A DNA stretch of 64,000 nucleotides from Gari tellinella. Taxonomy: Eukaryota; Mollusca; Bivalvia; Cardiida; Psammobiidae. Under the pieces are notes generated by a model. That model was not told the DNA's origin, did no database searches, and saw only the letters and a program-made list of their open reading frames with translations. Positions 31,331 through 40,761 of the stretch are shown here, piece after piece. Both the position numbers and the translations under genes were made by a program. The stretch covers positions 29,094,119-29,158,118 of the forward strand of contig OV277872.1 in the NCBI GenBank assembly GCA_922989275.2, written 5' to 3'. Positions within the stretch are counted from its first letter, which is position 1, and every line of letters starts with the position of its first letter.

Positions 31331-31639
31331 GACATAATCATTTTAGCTTAAACCTGTTTATTTTGTAAGAATAAAATCAACTCCACTGTTCCCTTCATAT
31401 AAATAAACATGAACTTGGACTTTGACCCTTTCCCTATTAGCTAGTTTTCAGTGTTAGAAGCTGCTTAGAGTGGAATGAATATTTAACAGAAAGCTCCTAT
31501 AGGAGCTTTGTGCTTTACATTCAACATGCTATTGAGCTAGAGGTTGTGCTCAAAAAGTTATTCTCTGGTTTACTTTTAGCCTTCTTTAAATGGTCACCTA
31601 TTTTCATTACTAGAAACAAGGTATGGAGTAATGGATTAA

Positions 31640-31883
31640 CCCTTTACCCAATAGCCGCTTTTTAGTTTTGAAAACATGTGACCACTTAAAGCAGGTTGAA
31701 AGTAAAGCAGAATGTGCCTTAAGGCACATTCTGCTTTACTTTCAGCCTGCTTTAAGCTATTATCTGCTAGAATATAGAAAATACTTATTTTCATACATTT
31801 TCATGACTGTATAAATTGGAACTATTTTCTTCAATGTAAGCATAAATTAAATGTGCTAAAAGGCGCTTCTATGAGGTAAAGGG
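31640..31883. mobile_element. MITE family G, complete copy
   Basis: TTAA on both sides (31,636-31,639 and 31,884-31,887), ends CCCTTTACCCAATAGCC and GAGGTAAAGGG, perfect hairpin AAGCAGAATGTGCCTTAAGG. A Tigger-like fragment lies just upstream (31,480-31,600). Confidence 0.75.
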
Positions 31884-31949
31884 TTAAACTTGCATTTATT
31901 GGGGTGACAAAAATCCTAATCCTAGTGGTATCAGGTGCTTGTTTTACAA

Positions 31950-32178
31950 ATTGTCATGCCACATAAACAGTCGTAAGTCAATACTTTAAGATTCATCTAA
32001 TTTCTGTATTTCTTTCGTCTAATCCTACATTGTGACATCTCTTTGGAATCGTCTGTTCAAGACGATTCCAAAGAGATGTCACAAGATAGGATTAGATGGA
32101 GAAAAAAATAATAAGTGAGAATTTTAGAATCTGCCTTACGACAATATTTGTTGTCCGACATTTCATAAGAAGGGCCCT
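31950..32178. mobile_element. MITE family I, copy 2
   Basis: The central hairpin GTGACATCTCTTTGGAATCG / CGATTCCAAAGAGATGTCAC is perfect. The right end CATTTCATAAGAAGGGCCC matches copy 1; the left end is diverged. Confidence 0.55.
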
Positions 32179-32248
32179 AAGCTCCAGATTGGGTGGTCAT
32201 TTCTAATACTATCATCCCTACTATTCAACCAAACCTGGTGATGGAACC

Positions 32249-32444
32249 CAGGGCTCTAGATAACAGGGAGTATTAAAAAAAACAAAATCTTTATGTCTTC
32301 ATAAAACCCAATTTTGTGACTATATTCATTAAAATCATCTAGAAGAGACGATTCTAATGAGTAGTCACACCATATGGTTTAGCACAGACATGGAGGAGAA
32401 AATGTTAGAAAACTTGAGTTTACTCCCTCTTATCCGGAACCCTG
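32249..32444. mobile_element. MITE family J copy
   Basis: CAGGGCTCTAGATAACAGGG to TTATCCGGAACCCTG with the family hairpin (AGACGATTCTAATGAGTAGT). Confidence 0.62.
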
Positions 32445-32597
32445 GGTCCATGGTTATAAAGCATTTGAGTTGAGTCTAATGTCATACTCAAGCATTTAAA
32501 TGGTCAGATTTGAGCCTATAGGCTAAAATCTGACCAATCAAACGCTTGAGAACAAACTAAGACTCAACTCAAAGGCTTTATAACCTAGGGGCCTGGT
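32445..32597. mobile_element. MITE family K, copy 1
   Basis: GGTCCATGGTTATAAAGC at the left and GCTTTATAACCTAGGGGCC at the right; inverted inner pair TTGAGTTGAGTCTAATG / CTAAGACTCAACTCAA. A second copy at 59,062 is interrupted by a family J element. Confidence 0.6.
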
Positions 32598-32884
32598 AAT
32601 CACTCATTGTCTCAACGAGGTGATTTGTGAGTTATAGCAACAAGGACTTTGTCATCATCATCATCATCATCAACAGATTTTTTATTAACGTGCAGGTTCA
32701 GGATTTTGTGGCGTAGTAAAGGATTAGATGTTGACAATGCTCAACTTTTACTTGATCCTATCAAATCTGGAGTACTTGGTAAACTTACCGTTTTCATATA
32801 ACAAACTGGACAACACCAGACCAAAGAATGATTTCTGTTGTGATTTATCAGACCCATCATTTGAAATATACTCCCTGAAACATA

Positions 32885-32951
32885 AAACACACGCTTTAAC
32901 CCATCACAACACACGCTTTAACCCATCACAACACACGCTTTAACCCATCAC
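32885..32951 (+). repeat. 22-bp tandem repeat, three copies
   Basis: Three direct copies of ACACACGCTTTAACCCATCA plus two bases. Confidence 0.8.
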
Positions 32952-32968
32952 ATATACTCCAAAACAAT

Positions 32969-33013
32969 ATTCCCTCCCTACAACGGCCCTCTCAACAACG
33001 ACTCCCTCCTTAC
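32969..33013. mobile_element. Left remnant of the MITE family B copy that received the Polinton
   Basis: TATTCCCTCCCTACAACGGC and CTCCCTCCTTACAACGAC match family B. The element resumes at 49,733, after the Polinton and its AACGAC duplication. Confidence 0.65.
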
Positions 33014-33019
33014 AACGAC
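33014..33019 (+). other. Polinton target-site duplication, left (AACGAC)
   Basis: AACGAC here is identical to 49,727-49,732. Six-base duplications are the Polinton/Maverick hallmark. Confidence 0.93.
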
Positions 33020-33170
33020 AGTAATAAGCTATATTACTCCCCTCCCCCACCTAAAAATATTTTTTACATTTCCCCCTATACTAGTATCCCCCCTCGAGGA
33101 ATAAAGGTAAAATTTTAAAAAGGCCGGATGTTCAAGAACATCCAGAAAACTATTTGACAAGAGAGAAAAT

Positions 33171-33180
<10 letters not shown>
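33020..33180 (+). repeat. Polinton left terminal inverted repeat
   Basis: The first 19 bases AGTAATAAGCTATATTACT form a hairpin (7-bp stem, 5-base loop). Bases 33,039-33,180 are identical to the reverse complement of 49,566-49,707. An 18-base inverted repeat GGATGTTCAAGAACATCC lies at 33,126-33,143. The TIR runs into an A38 tract (33,173-33,210), whereas the right end has only eight. Confidence 0.95.
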
Positions 33181-33214
<34 letters not shown>

Positions 33215-33600
33215 CTTGCCCTAGCTGGTCACCTCGAGAAATAGTAAAAAGTCCGACATTGTACTATGTAAACACACACCTCACCCGCTGGTTGAGTGAA
33301 AAATCAATAAGCTCTAACAGGTAAATAACACAACGGACTATCTACCCACTTATCAGTGGCCATGAAGTGTGTATTTTCAAAAGAAAACAGTATCGATTAC
33401 AAATATAGACAGCGGTGAGCTAGTCTGTTTACATGTTGCCTAGGACGTTGTCATAATATATTCATTAGTTACCTGTAAACATATAGCAGACTGGAGCGGT
33501 CTTTCTTTCAAACTAACAGTAGAGAGCAGACGTTTTTACCTTACCTCTTGTTAACAGCACGTTATATTAACTTCTAAAACCAAATCAAAAGCTAAATCAT
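33181..33600 (+). promoter_or_regulatory. Polinton left leader region: likely promoter and 5' UTR of the spliced gene
   Basis: About 400 bases without a supported reading frame follow the A-tract and end at an AT|GTAAGT splice donor. Unlike the other intergenic gaps of the element, which are tens of bases, this one is large enough for an ordinary Pol II promoter and leader. The role is inferred from position. Confidence 0.4.
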
Positions 33601-34804
33601 GTAAGTACTGCATTTTATTTAATATTTTGTGTTCTGTATTGTTTGTAGGTAATTATATTTATTAGTTTAGTGTATTTTTAATATGAAGTTTTTAATAACA
33701 GGACATATTTGAGTAATTATATGTCTACACCGTTATTTTTCATAACGGTGTTATAGTATATTAATACCCAGAAGAATAATTTACACCACCACCGTTATTT
33801 TTCATAACGGTGTTACAGTATATTTATACTCGGAAGTTAGGGTATTATTTCAGCAGAATAATTTACCCCGTCACCGTTAAGAATAATAACGGTGTTATAG
33901 TATATTAATTTATTAGTACTAAAGAGAATAATTTACCCCGTCACCGTTAAGAATAATAACGGTGTTATAGTATATTAATTTACCAGTACTAAAAAGAATA
34001 ATTTACACCGTCACCGTTAAGAATAATTTACACCGTCACCGTTAAGAATAATAACGGTGTTACAGTATATTAATACCCGGAAGTTAGGAAATTATTTCAG
34101 TAGCATAATTTGTATGAACCCCGTTAAGAATAATAACGGTGAAACCATATATTGATACAGAATAAATTGTAATAGTTGATTATATTCTATTTTTAAGGGA
34201 CAACACACAAGCAGCACAACTTCGAGAAGACTTACACAATCTCACCAATTATCTACGCAACACATATCCAGAAGATGAAACAATAAACCAATGGAATGAA
34301 ACCTTTTTAAAAGAATACAACGAAATATTAAACAAAACAGCCACTTCAACAACGAACACTTCAACAACGAAACAACAAAAGACACAAAAAGCCCAACAAA
34401 ACAAACAAACAAAGAAAGATCGTATTAAACAACGACTTCAAGCAGCATTTTCCCTTGATAGACACTGTGATGGAGAAGTGACAATCGACCTCTCAAGTGA
34501 AAAAGCAATTATACAAAATCTTAAAGACTTAAACAAATTAGAATGTAGCAACAATAGAAAATCAATCTTAATAGCATCTCAACAAGGACAGCTTCTCCAG
34601 ATCATTAAAACCAACATTCAACAAATACATGAATATTTACTACAACACAACATTATTTATTCTCCACAAAAATGCAGGTCACTTGTTATTGTGTTTAATT
34701 TAGTTTCAAAATTTACTAATCTAATTCATTGTGATGTTCCTGTTAGTTTTCTTACTCAAAATAGTAAAATAATAAAAGAAATTTGTAAAGAATTAAAATG
34801 GTAA
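33599..34804 (+). CDS. Spliced 202-aa Polinton protein of unknown function
   Basis: No ATG opens the frame that ends at 34,804; the first possible start inside it is a GTG at 34,478. However, AT at 33,599-33,600 directly precedes a consensus donor GTAAGT (33,601), and an acceptor CTATTTTTAAG ends at 34,197. Joining them creates the ATG and adds 93 residues in frame, giving 202 aa. The N-terminal part is polar (Gln/Thr/Lys-rich, many TSTT and QQK runs, about 45-75); the C-terminal half is helical and hydrophobic in patches (IIQNLKDLNKL, LVIVFNLVSKF). I do not recognise the family. It is the only gene of the element with an intron and without an AAAAATG start context, and is convergent with the integrase gene (53-bp gap). 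An early or regulatory role is a guess. Confidence 0.65.
33601..34197 (+). promoter_or_regulatory. Intron with an array of inverted TAACGG (Myb-type) sites
   Basis: Inverted repeats of the form CACCGTTA-N7-TAACGGTG lie at 33,728-33,750, 33,790-33,812, 33,872-33,894, 33,942-33,964, 34,037-34,059 and 34,118-34,141 (last slightly altered), with a half copy near 34,012. The later units are part of a roughly 70-bp direct repeat that also holds TTATAGTATATTAA and AGAATAATTTAC. TAACGG matches the known Myb recognition core YAAC(G/T)G, so each unit is a pair of such sites. An enhancer, an autoregulatory site set or a replication element would all fit. Confidence 0.6.
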
Positions 34805-34857
34805 AAATAAACTTTAAAATGTATATTTGTGTTGTTCATTTTTATTGTCTATAAAGT

Positions 34858-35835
34858 CTAAAACTCAGTAATCAGTAACTCTTGATCATAAAAACTACCT
34901 TTAATTTCTTCCCCGTTTAAATCCTTTATTTTATAAGTAATAGGATCTGTATTTAAAACTTCTTCAATAACAAATATTTCTGTTCTCCAACGAGTAGTAT
35001 AACCCTTTTCAAATGTTCCTTTCTTTTTTGAAATCCTTACTCTATCTCCGACTTTAAATTTAGGTTTTTTAGTGTCCTCTTCTTTTTCTGGATATAAATT
35101 TTCGTAAACTATTGATTTATTTTCTAATTTCCTCGCTTCAACAGGCGTCATTTTAATTGAAGAATGTACTGTATTATTATAATCATTAACCAATTCATCT
35201 AATACATCATAATATTTAGTAGTTTCATGAGCAGTAAAATATTTAAACATACGTTGTTTCATTGTTCCTATCCAACGTTCTACTACACTAGATTTTTCTT
35301 CATTCTCGGTTGAATATAACTTTATGTTATTATCTTTTAACAATTCTTTTACTTGAGAGTTATAAAATTCTCTCCCCTTGTCGGCCCAAATAAATCTCGG
35401 CTTTCTTTCTTTAAATAATGTTTTAAAGGCTTCACTTACTGTTACTCCTGTTTTATTTTTTAAAGGAATTAACCAACCATATTTACTAAAAACATCTATA
35501 ACTGCTAATAAATATTTATAGTGTTTATTTTGTTTTGAATACTGTTGCATATCTGCCAAATCAACTGCCCATGTTTGATCTATTGAATTAACATAAACTC
35601 GTCTTTTAGGAAATTTTTTTATAACTCTGTGATGTAATTCATCTGCTAATTTATTTGTTAGAAGGGAACCGTCCGACTTGCTCTCTAGACTGCTTATAAA
35701 TCTATTCTTTTTAGATCCACACTCAGAACATTTAGCTTTTAACATTTGTCTATTATTAGCTGTTGTTACTTGCTCTACTGAATCATTTTCAGTATGTTTT
35801 TTACAACGTAAACAATATATTTTTTGTTGCTCCAT
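34858..35835 (-). CDS. INT: Polinton integrase (retroviral type, DDE)
   Basis: The 325-aa protein should insert the linear element DNA into the host genome. Residues 8-39 form a CxxC...CxxC zinc ribbon (C8, C11, C36, C39). The rve catalytic core spans about 80-240: first Asp D92 in WAVDLADM, second D152 in WADKGREF, Glu E186 in SVVERWIGTMK (33 residues between the last two by my count). The C-terminus (259-325, FKVGDRVRISKKKG...) is the basic SH3/chromo-like domain common in Polinton and Ty3-type integrases. Start: ATG at 35,835, preceded by TTTAAATATTAAAAA. The gene is divergent from the zinc-finger gene (31-bp gap). All catalytic residues are present. Confidence 0.95.
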   Translation of the reverse strand: MEQQKIYCLRCKKHTENDSVEQVTTANNRQMLKAKCSECGSKKNRFISSLESKSDGSLLTNKLADELHHRVIKKFPKRRVYVNSIDQTWAVDLADMQQYSKQNKHYKYLLAVIDVFSKYGWLIPLKNKTGVTVSEAFKTLFKERKPRFIWADKGREFYNSQVKELLKDNNIKLYSTENEEKSSVVERWIGTMKQRMFKYFTAHETTKYYDVLDELVNDYNNTVHSSIKMTPVEARKLENKSIVYENLYPEKEEDTKKPKFKVGDRVRISKKKGTFEKGYTTRWRTEIFVIEEVLNTDPITYKIKDLNGEEIKGSFYDQELLITEF

Positions 35836-35866
35836 TTTTTAATATTTAAAATTGAGTTCTTTAAAA

Positions 35867-36094
35867 ATGAGCGAAGGTAAAACTTGTACAAAATGTAAGG
35901 AATATAAGGTACTAAGTGAGTATCACAAAGCAAAAGATAGAAGGATGGGAGTTAAATCTGCATGTAAAGACTGTGAAAGACCAGTAAAACAAAAACATTA
36001 TAAAAATAATAAAGAAAAATATAAACAATCTTATCAAGAGTTTATGTTAAGAAATCTTGATTATCATAAAAATTATAAAATTAAAAATACCTAA
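35867..36094 (+). CDS. Small zinc-finger protein, 75 aa
   Basis: ATG at 35,867 follows CTTTAAAA, the start context of the other genes, so I prefer it to a TTG 15 bases upstream. The N-terminal half has CTKCKEYKVLSEYHKAK and, later, CKDC: a CxxC-CxxC zinc knuckle with a loop of about 20 residues. The C-terminal half is Lys/Tyr/Asn-rich (KQKHYKNNKEKYKQ). This arrangement is common in small phage and large-DNA-virus proteins, often beside or within HNH nucleases, but no HNH residues are visible here. A nucleic-acid-binding role is likely. Confidence 0.75.
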   Translation: MSEGKTCTKCKEYKVLSEYHKAKDRRMGVKSACKDCERPVKQKHYKNNKEKYKQSYQEFMLRNLDYHKNYKIKNT

Positions 36095-36115
36095 TCAAAA
36101 ATATTCTCTTATAAA

Positions 36116-37348
36116 ATGAGATCCAAAAACTCTAAAAATAATAAAAACTATATTAAAGAAGTTATTAACAAAAGTGGCATTAATATAAATAATTATTTTA
36201 AAAAGATTAAACCAGATGTTAAAAGATTAGTTTTATCATTTCCTAATGTTAAATTTAATTTAATAATGAAAACTATTTATTCAAAACCTTTAGCCATGAA
36301 TGAAAAAATAGAGAGACATTATAATAGTGGGTTTATAAAACTTCGAGCACAAAACGAATTTAATGAAGTTTATAATTCTATTATTGAAAAGTATAAAGTA
36401 TGGGAAGAAGAACATCAGGGAAAAGAATCTGGTTTAATATTTAATGAAATAGAAAATACAGAAGTTAAAGTTGTTAGAGTAAAAAGTTTAAATGGTTCTT
36501 CTTATTTTGATCTAGGAATAAAATTCAATAGTCTATTAAATATTAAAAACAATGATACCCAATGTTTTGCCTATAGTGTAATTGCTGGAATGCTATATAA
36601 ATTAAAAGAGAATCCTGATGATAATCCTAATTTTTCAGATACATTTTCAAAAATGAATAAAAACCCCGCAAGAGCATCAAATTACAAACCTTATTTAGAC
36701 ATTATTAATATGAAAAATATTAAATCTCCAGTAAGTATAAATTCGATTGAAACATTTGAAAAACAAAATGAAAATATAACTATCAATGTATTTGGAATTG
36801 AAAAGAACCTTTTAGATACTGAAGAAGTTGATTTTTCTAAATCATTACAAGAAAACAATCTACGTAATATATATCCATTATATAGAAGTAAATTTAAAGA
36901 TAGAAAATATCTTATAGATTTATTATATGTCACTCTAAACGATAAAAAACATTATTGCTTAATTAAAATTTTTAATGCTTATCTTAATCATAATCATAAT
37001 AAAAGATATCATTGTAGAAATTGTATTGCTGCTTCATATACTACTGAAAAAGCTTTAGAAAAACACATGAAAGAATGTACAACAAATGAACCATTAAAAT
37101 TTATTATGCCAAATAAAGGAAGTAAGTGTAAATTTGAAAATCCTCATTTTAAATTAAAACTGCCATTTGTTGGATATGCAGACTTTGAATCAATTAATAT
37201 AAAATTAAATTATATGGATCCTGATCTCCGGAAACAAATAAATAAATTAAGAATTAAATATAAATCACATAATGTTAATTCTAAAATAAAATATATGATT
37301 ATCAATAAAATAATGAAAGAAGAAGAAATATCTAAAAAAAAGATCTAA
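36116..37348 (+). CDS. POLB: Protein-primed family-B DNA polymerase, N-terminal part (frame change downstream)
   Basis: The ATG at 36,116 follows TCTTATAAA. The 410-aa frame holds the Polinton PolB N-terminal region, a Cys/His zinc-finger-like motif (YHCRNC...HMKEC, about 300-325) and the ExoI motif YADFESI (D356, E358). It ends at TAA just after an A8 run (37,334-37,341); the rest of the polymerase continues in another frame at the same place. The homopolymer suggests an indel, a sequencing error or programmed slippage, not a real end. Together with the downstream frame the length (about 1,300 residues) is normal for the family. Function: replicates the element from a protein primer at the TIR ends. 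Confidence 0.88.
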   Translation: MRSKNSKNNKNYIKEVINKSGININNYFKKIKPDVKRLVLSFPNVKFNLIMKTIYSKPLAMNEKIERHYNSGFIKLRAQNEFNEVYNSIIEKYKVWEEEHQGKESGLIFNEIENTEVKVVRVKSLNGSSYFDLGIKFNSLLNIKNNDTQCFAYSVIAGMLYKLKENPDDNPNFSDTFSKMNKNPARASNYKPYLDIINMKNIKSPVSINSIETFEKQNENITINVFGIEKNLLDTEEVDFSKSLQENNLRNIYPLYRSKFKDRKYLIDLLYVTLNDKKHYCLIKIFNAYLNHNHNKRYHCRNCIAASYTTEKALEKHMKECTTNEPLKFIMPNKGSKCKFENPHFKLKLPFVGYADFESINIKLNYMDPDLRKQINKLRIKYKSHNVNSKIKYMIINKIMKEEEISKKKI

Positions 37349-40055
37349 AATAATTTATCATAATTATGTTAATAATAAATTATCTGATGAAAGAACTAAA
37401 ATATATTTAGATAAAATCAAAGAAAAATACATTACAAAATATTTTAATAAATTAATAGATAACATTTTTGATAAATGGATTGAAGATGGAAAACATATTG
37501 AAGTAAGTGATTATGAAATAAATAAATATTGTGAAAATAATGAAAAAAAGATTAATAGACTTAGTGAAAGAATAAAAGAAAAGATAAAAAGAGAAAATAT
37601 TAAACTATCTTTTAAAGATAATACAATAAATTTACAACAACAAAAAGTAGTTTCATATAATTTACAATTAGTTTCTCAATATCCGGATATTATACCAAAT
37701 AAAAATATTAACTATGCACCTAGTGAAAATGCTGAAAAAGATTTTATTGAAACATGTTTAAATTATAATGATAAAATTAAATGGGCTTATTTTCGTGCAG
37801 AAAAGAATTTTAAAATATCAAAAACGAAAAAAGAAGAACTATATAATACTTCTGATTGTTGTTATTTGTGTAAACAGAAATTAGAAAGAGAGGAAAAAGT
37901 AATTGAACATTCCCATTTATCAGGTCAATTCAGAGGAATTTCCTGCTCTAGTTGTAATAGAAAAGAATCTAGAGATGGAAAACAATTTCCGATCTTTTTT
38001 CATAATGGAAGTGGATATGATTTTCATTTTATAACAGAAGAATTATTAAAACATGAAACAGAATATAAAAAAGTAAAGGTATTACCAAAGGATAGTGAAA
38101 ATTATATATCAATAACATTTGGGGATCGATATTTTAAGTTAGTTTTTAAAGATAGCTATAGATTTTTACTGAGTAGCATAGATAATTTATCTAAAACATT
38201 AAAAGATGATCAATATAAAATACTTAAAAGAGAATTATCTGATGATGTTTTATTTGAAGATTTAAAATATAATGATGAAGGAAGAAGTTTTAAAGGAGTA
38301 TTTCCTTATGATTTCTTTGATTCTTTTGAAAAATTAAAATTAGAAGAATTCCCCGATAAAAAAGAATTTTATTCAATATTATACCAAAAGGATATATCTG
38401 AAAAAGAATATGAACATGGGAAAAAGATATTCAACAGATACTGTAAAACATTCAAAGATTATTTAATGCTTTATCAAAAACTAGATGTGTTAATATTAAC
38501 AGATGTATTTGAAAATTTTAGAGATCTCTGTTTAAAATCATATGAAATCGATCCAGCTTATTGTTATTCTGCACCGGGATTAACATGGAATGCAGGATTA
38601 AAGTATACAGGAATTGAATTAGATTTGTTAACTGATACAGATATGAGAATGATGTTTCAAAAAGGAATACGAGGTGGATTTTCTGGCGTATTAGGAAATC
38701 GTTTTGTTAAAGCAAATAATAAATATACAGTTAAAGATATCGGAGACTCACGTAATAAAATAAAAAACTCAAATTATTTATGGTATACAGATGCTAATAA
38801 CTTATATGGTTGTGGAATGTCAGAGAAACTTCCTTATAAAAACTTTAAATGGGAAGAAGATATAAAACAAGATATAAACTATTATTTGGATAAATGTAAT
38901 GAAGATGATGGTATGGTTTTTAAAGTAGATTTAGAATATGATAATTTAACAAAATTCAAATTAAGAAAATTCCCGCCTATGCCTGTTTCAAGAAAGATAA
39001 ATAAAAAAGAAATATCAGATTATTCAAGAGATTTATTAAAACAAAATAATATGAAATTAGGAAATGTTGAAAAATTAATATTAGATCTTCATGATAAAAA
39101 AGAGTATATTGTACATTATGATATTCTCAAATATTACATTTCTCTTGGAATAAAAGTAACAAAAATTCATAGCATAATATCCTTTAATCATAAACCATGG
39201 TTAAAAGATTATATTGATTTCAATACAAAAATGAGAGCAAAAGCAACAAATGATTTTGAAAAAGATTTCTGGAAGTTAATGAATAATTCTTTTTATGGAA
39301 AGACTTTAGAAAATATTTCTAATAGATGTATAGTAGAATTAATAAATAAACCCGAAGATTTAAAACGATTAGCTTCAAAAGATAATTTAAAAGATATTAT
39401 AGATTTCAATAATGATTTTAAAGCGGTATTATTAAATTATAAATCAATGTACTTTAATAAACCAATTTATTTAGGAATGTGTGTTTTAGATTATTCAAAA
39501 TTAGTAATGTATAAATTTTATTATGATATTATTGAAAAATACTTTCCAAATAATGAGGTTTTATACAGTGATACCGACAGTATGGTATTAAATATATTCA
39601 CAGAAGATCTATATTCTGATTTAGAAAAAATAAAAGATCATTTAGATACCTCTAACTATCCAAACGAAGATCCATTGTTTTCAAATATAAATGAAAAAGT
39701 AATCGGAAAGTTCAAAGATGAACTAGGTGGTAATGTAATGTCAAAATTTATTGCAATAAAAAGTAAAATGTATGGATATGAATATTTAGAAGATTCAAAT
39801 ATTAAATTCAAATGTTTAGCAAAAGGTGTTAATAAAACAACTAAAAAAGAATTTAATTCTGAGTCATATGAAGATTGTTTATTTAATAGAAGAATAATTC
39901 ATAAAACAATGTTTAATTTAGTACATAAGAAACATAATATATTTTTAAATCAAATGAATAAAATAGGGTTATCTCCTTTTGATGATAAAAGATATATATG
40001 TGACAATGGAATAGATACACAACCTTATGGTATTGAATCTTTATACTTTACTTAA
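37342..40055 (+). CDS. POLB: Protein-primed family-B DNA polymerase, C-terminal part
   Basis: The frame is open from the A8 run to TAA at 40,055; no ATG with the usual A-run context starts it, so it is the continuation of the preceding gene. Counting from codon 37,866: ExoII in FFHNGSGYDFHF (N47, D52), ExoIII in YQKLD (Y203, D207), polymerase motif A in YTDANNLYG (D309), motif B in FWKLMNNSFYGK, motif C in YSDTDS (D569, D571). Exonuclease and polymerase residues are all present. A CxxC pair (about 37,858-37,868 and CSSC near 37,950) lies before ExoII. It ends 20 bp from the convergent 138-aa gene. Confidence 0.92.
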
Positions 40056-40075
40056 TTTATTTTTGTCTTTATACT

Positions 40076-40492
40076 TTATATAATAAACTTCCATGAAACA
40101 AACCCTGTTAATACCATGCCACCAACAATAAATGCAATCTCCCTATTCTTCTGATCTTCTGATGGAGTATAGAAATCACTTAATGTAGGTTTCGGAGGTA
40201 AAGCTGGTAATAGTTTACCAGTAATATAAAAATAATTCTTCATTGCTGTATCGGCATCATCAAATTCATTCACAGCATGGTGTTCCTTTTTCAGTTGCTT
40301 ATTAATAAAATCCAACCTCTCTGTTCTTTTTTCATTCCATTCTGTTTGTGCTGCTTCTAATTGTTCCATTGCCATATCATGTCTTTTTCTCTCTTCATCG
40401 CTACCCATATGTGAAAATAAATAATTACTACCCGAAAAAGCTAATGCATTCACTGCTGCCCCTCCAATCATCATTACTACTGCACTTGCCAT
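40076..40492 (-). CDS. Polinton-conserved 138-aa membrane-associated protein
   Basis: ATG at 40,492 follows TTCTTTAAAA. The protein has a hydrophobic, small-residue N-terminus (about 2-20, MASAVVMMIGGAAVNAL), a charged coiled-coil-prone middle (31-75), the segment LSDFYTPSEDQ and a C-terminal membrane helix (about 119-138). I recognise this as a recurrent gene of animal Polintons, of unknown role. It is the last gene of a six-gene minus-strand block that starts with the capsid gene, which suggests a virion or assembly function. Confidence 0.8.
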   Translation of the reverse strand: MASAVVMMIGGAAVNALAFSGSNYLFSHMGSDEERKRHDMAMEQLEAAQTEWNEKRTERLDFINKQLKKEHHAVNEFDDADTAMKNYFYITGKLLPALPPKPTLSDFYTPSEDQKNREIAFIVGGMVLTGFVSWKFII

Positions 40493-40509
40493 TTTTAAAG
40501 AAAATAAAA

Positions 40510-40746
40510 TTACTTCATAATATCAGCGGGTATAATACCTTGTTTAACCAACATATCTTTTGTCACCATTGCAAGTAATATATCAATAGATAACATTCCA
40601 ATATCTGCCATATTAAAATCTACTTTTGGTGGTGGTCTTTTCAATAGTTTTCTACCTAATTCTGAATACCCAATTGTTAATACAGTTTCCACTCCAGCAT
40701 GATATAACATGTTTGCTATTTGTTTTCCGTCTATTTGTGTTGTCAT
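40510..40746 (-). CDS. Polinton-conserved 78-aa protein
   Basis: ATG at 40,746 follows ATATATAAAA. It contains an amphipathic N-terminus, KRPPPKVDFNMADIGMLSI and a C-terminal VKQGIIPADIMK. It is a small companion gene seen next to the 138-aa type gene in other Polintons; the function is unknown. It is 17 bp upstream of that gene on the same strand. Confidence 0.75.
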   Translation of the reverse strand: MTTQIDGKQIANMLYHAGVETVLTIGYSELGRKLLKRPPPKVDFNMADIGMLSIDILLAMVTKDMLVKQGIIPADIMK

Positions 40747-40761
40747 TTTTATATATTAAAT

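Noticed and set aside
33173..33210. A-tract as the poly(A) tail of a retroposon
   Set aside because: It lies at the inner edge of the Polinton TIR, whose right copy has the same junction with eight A. Homopolymer expansion is simpler.
35852..35866. TTG start for the zinc-finger protein
   Set aside because: The ATG at 35,867 has the standard CTTTAAAA context and starts just before the zinc ribbon.
37342..37866. An intron in PolB instead of a frame change
   Set aside because: The second frame is open from the A8 run onward, codes through the region in the same style, and no donor is needed to restore continuity.
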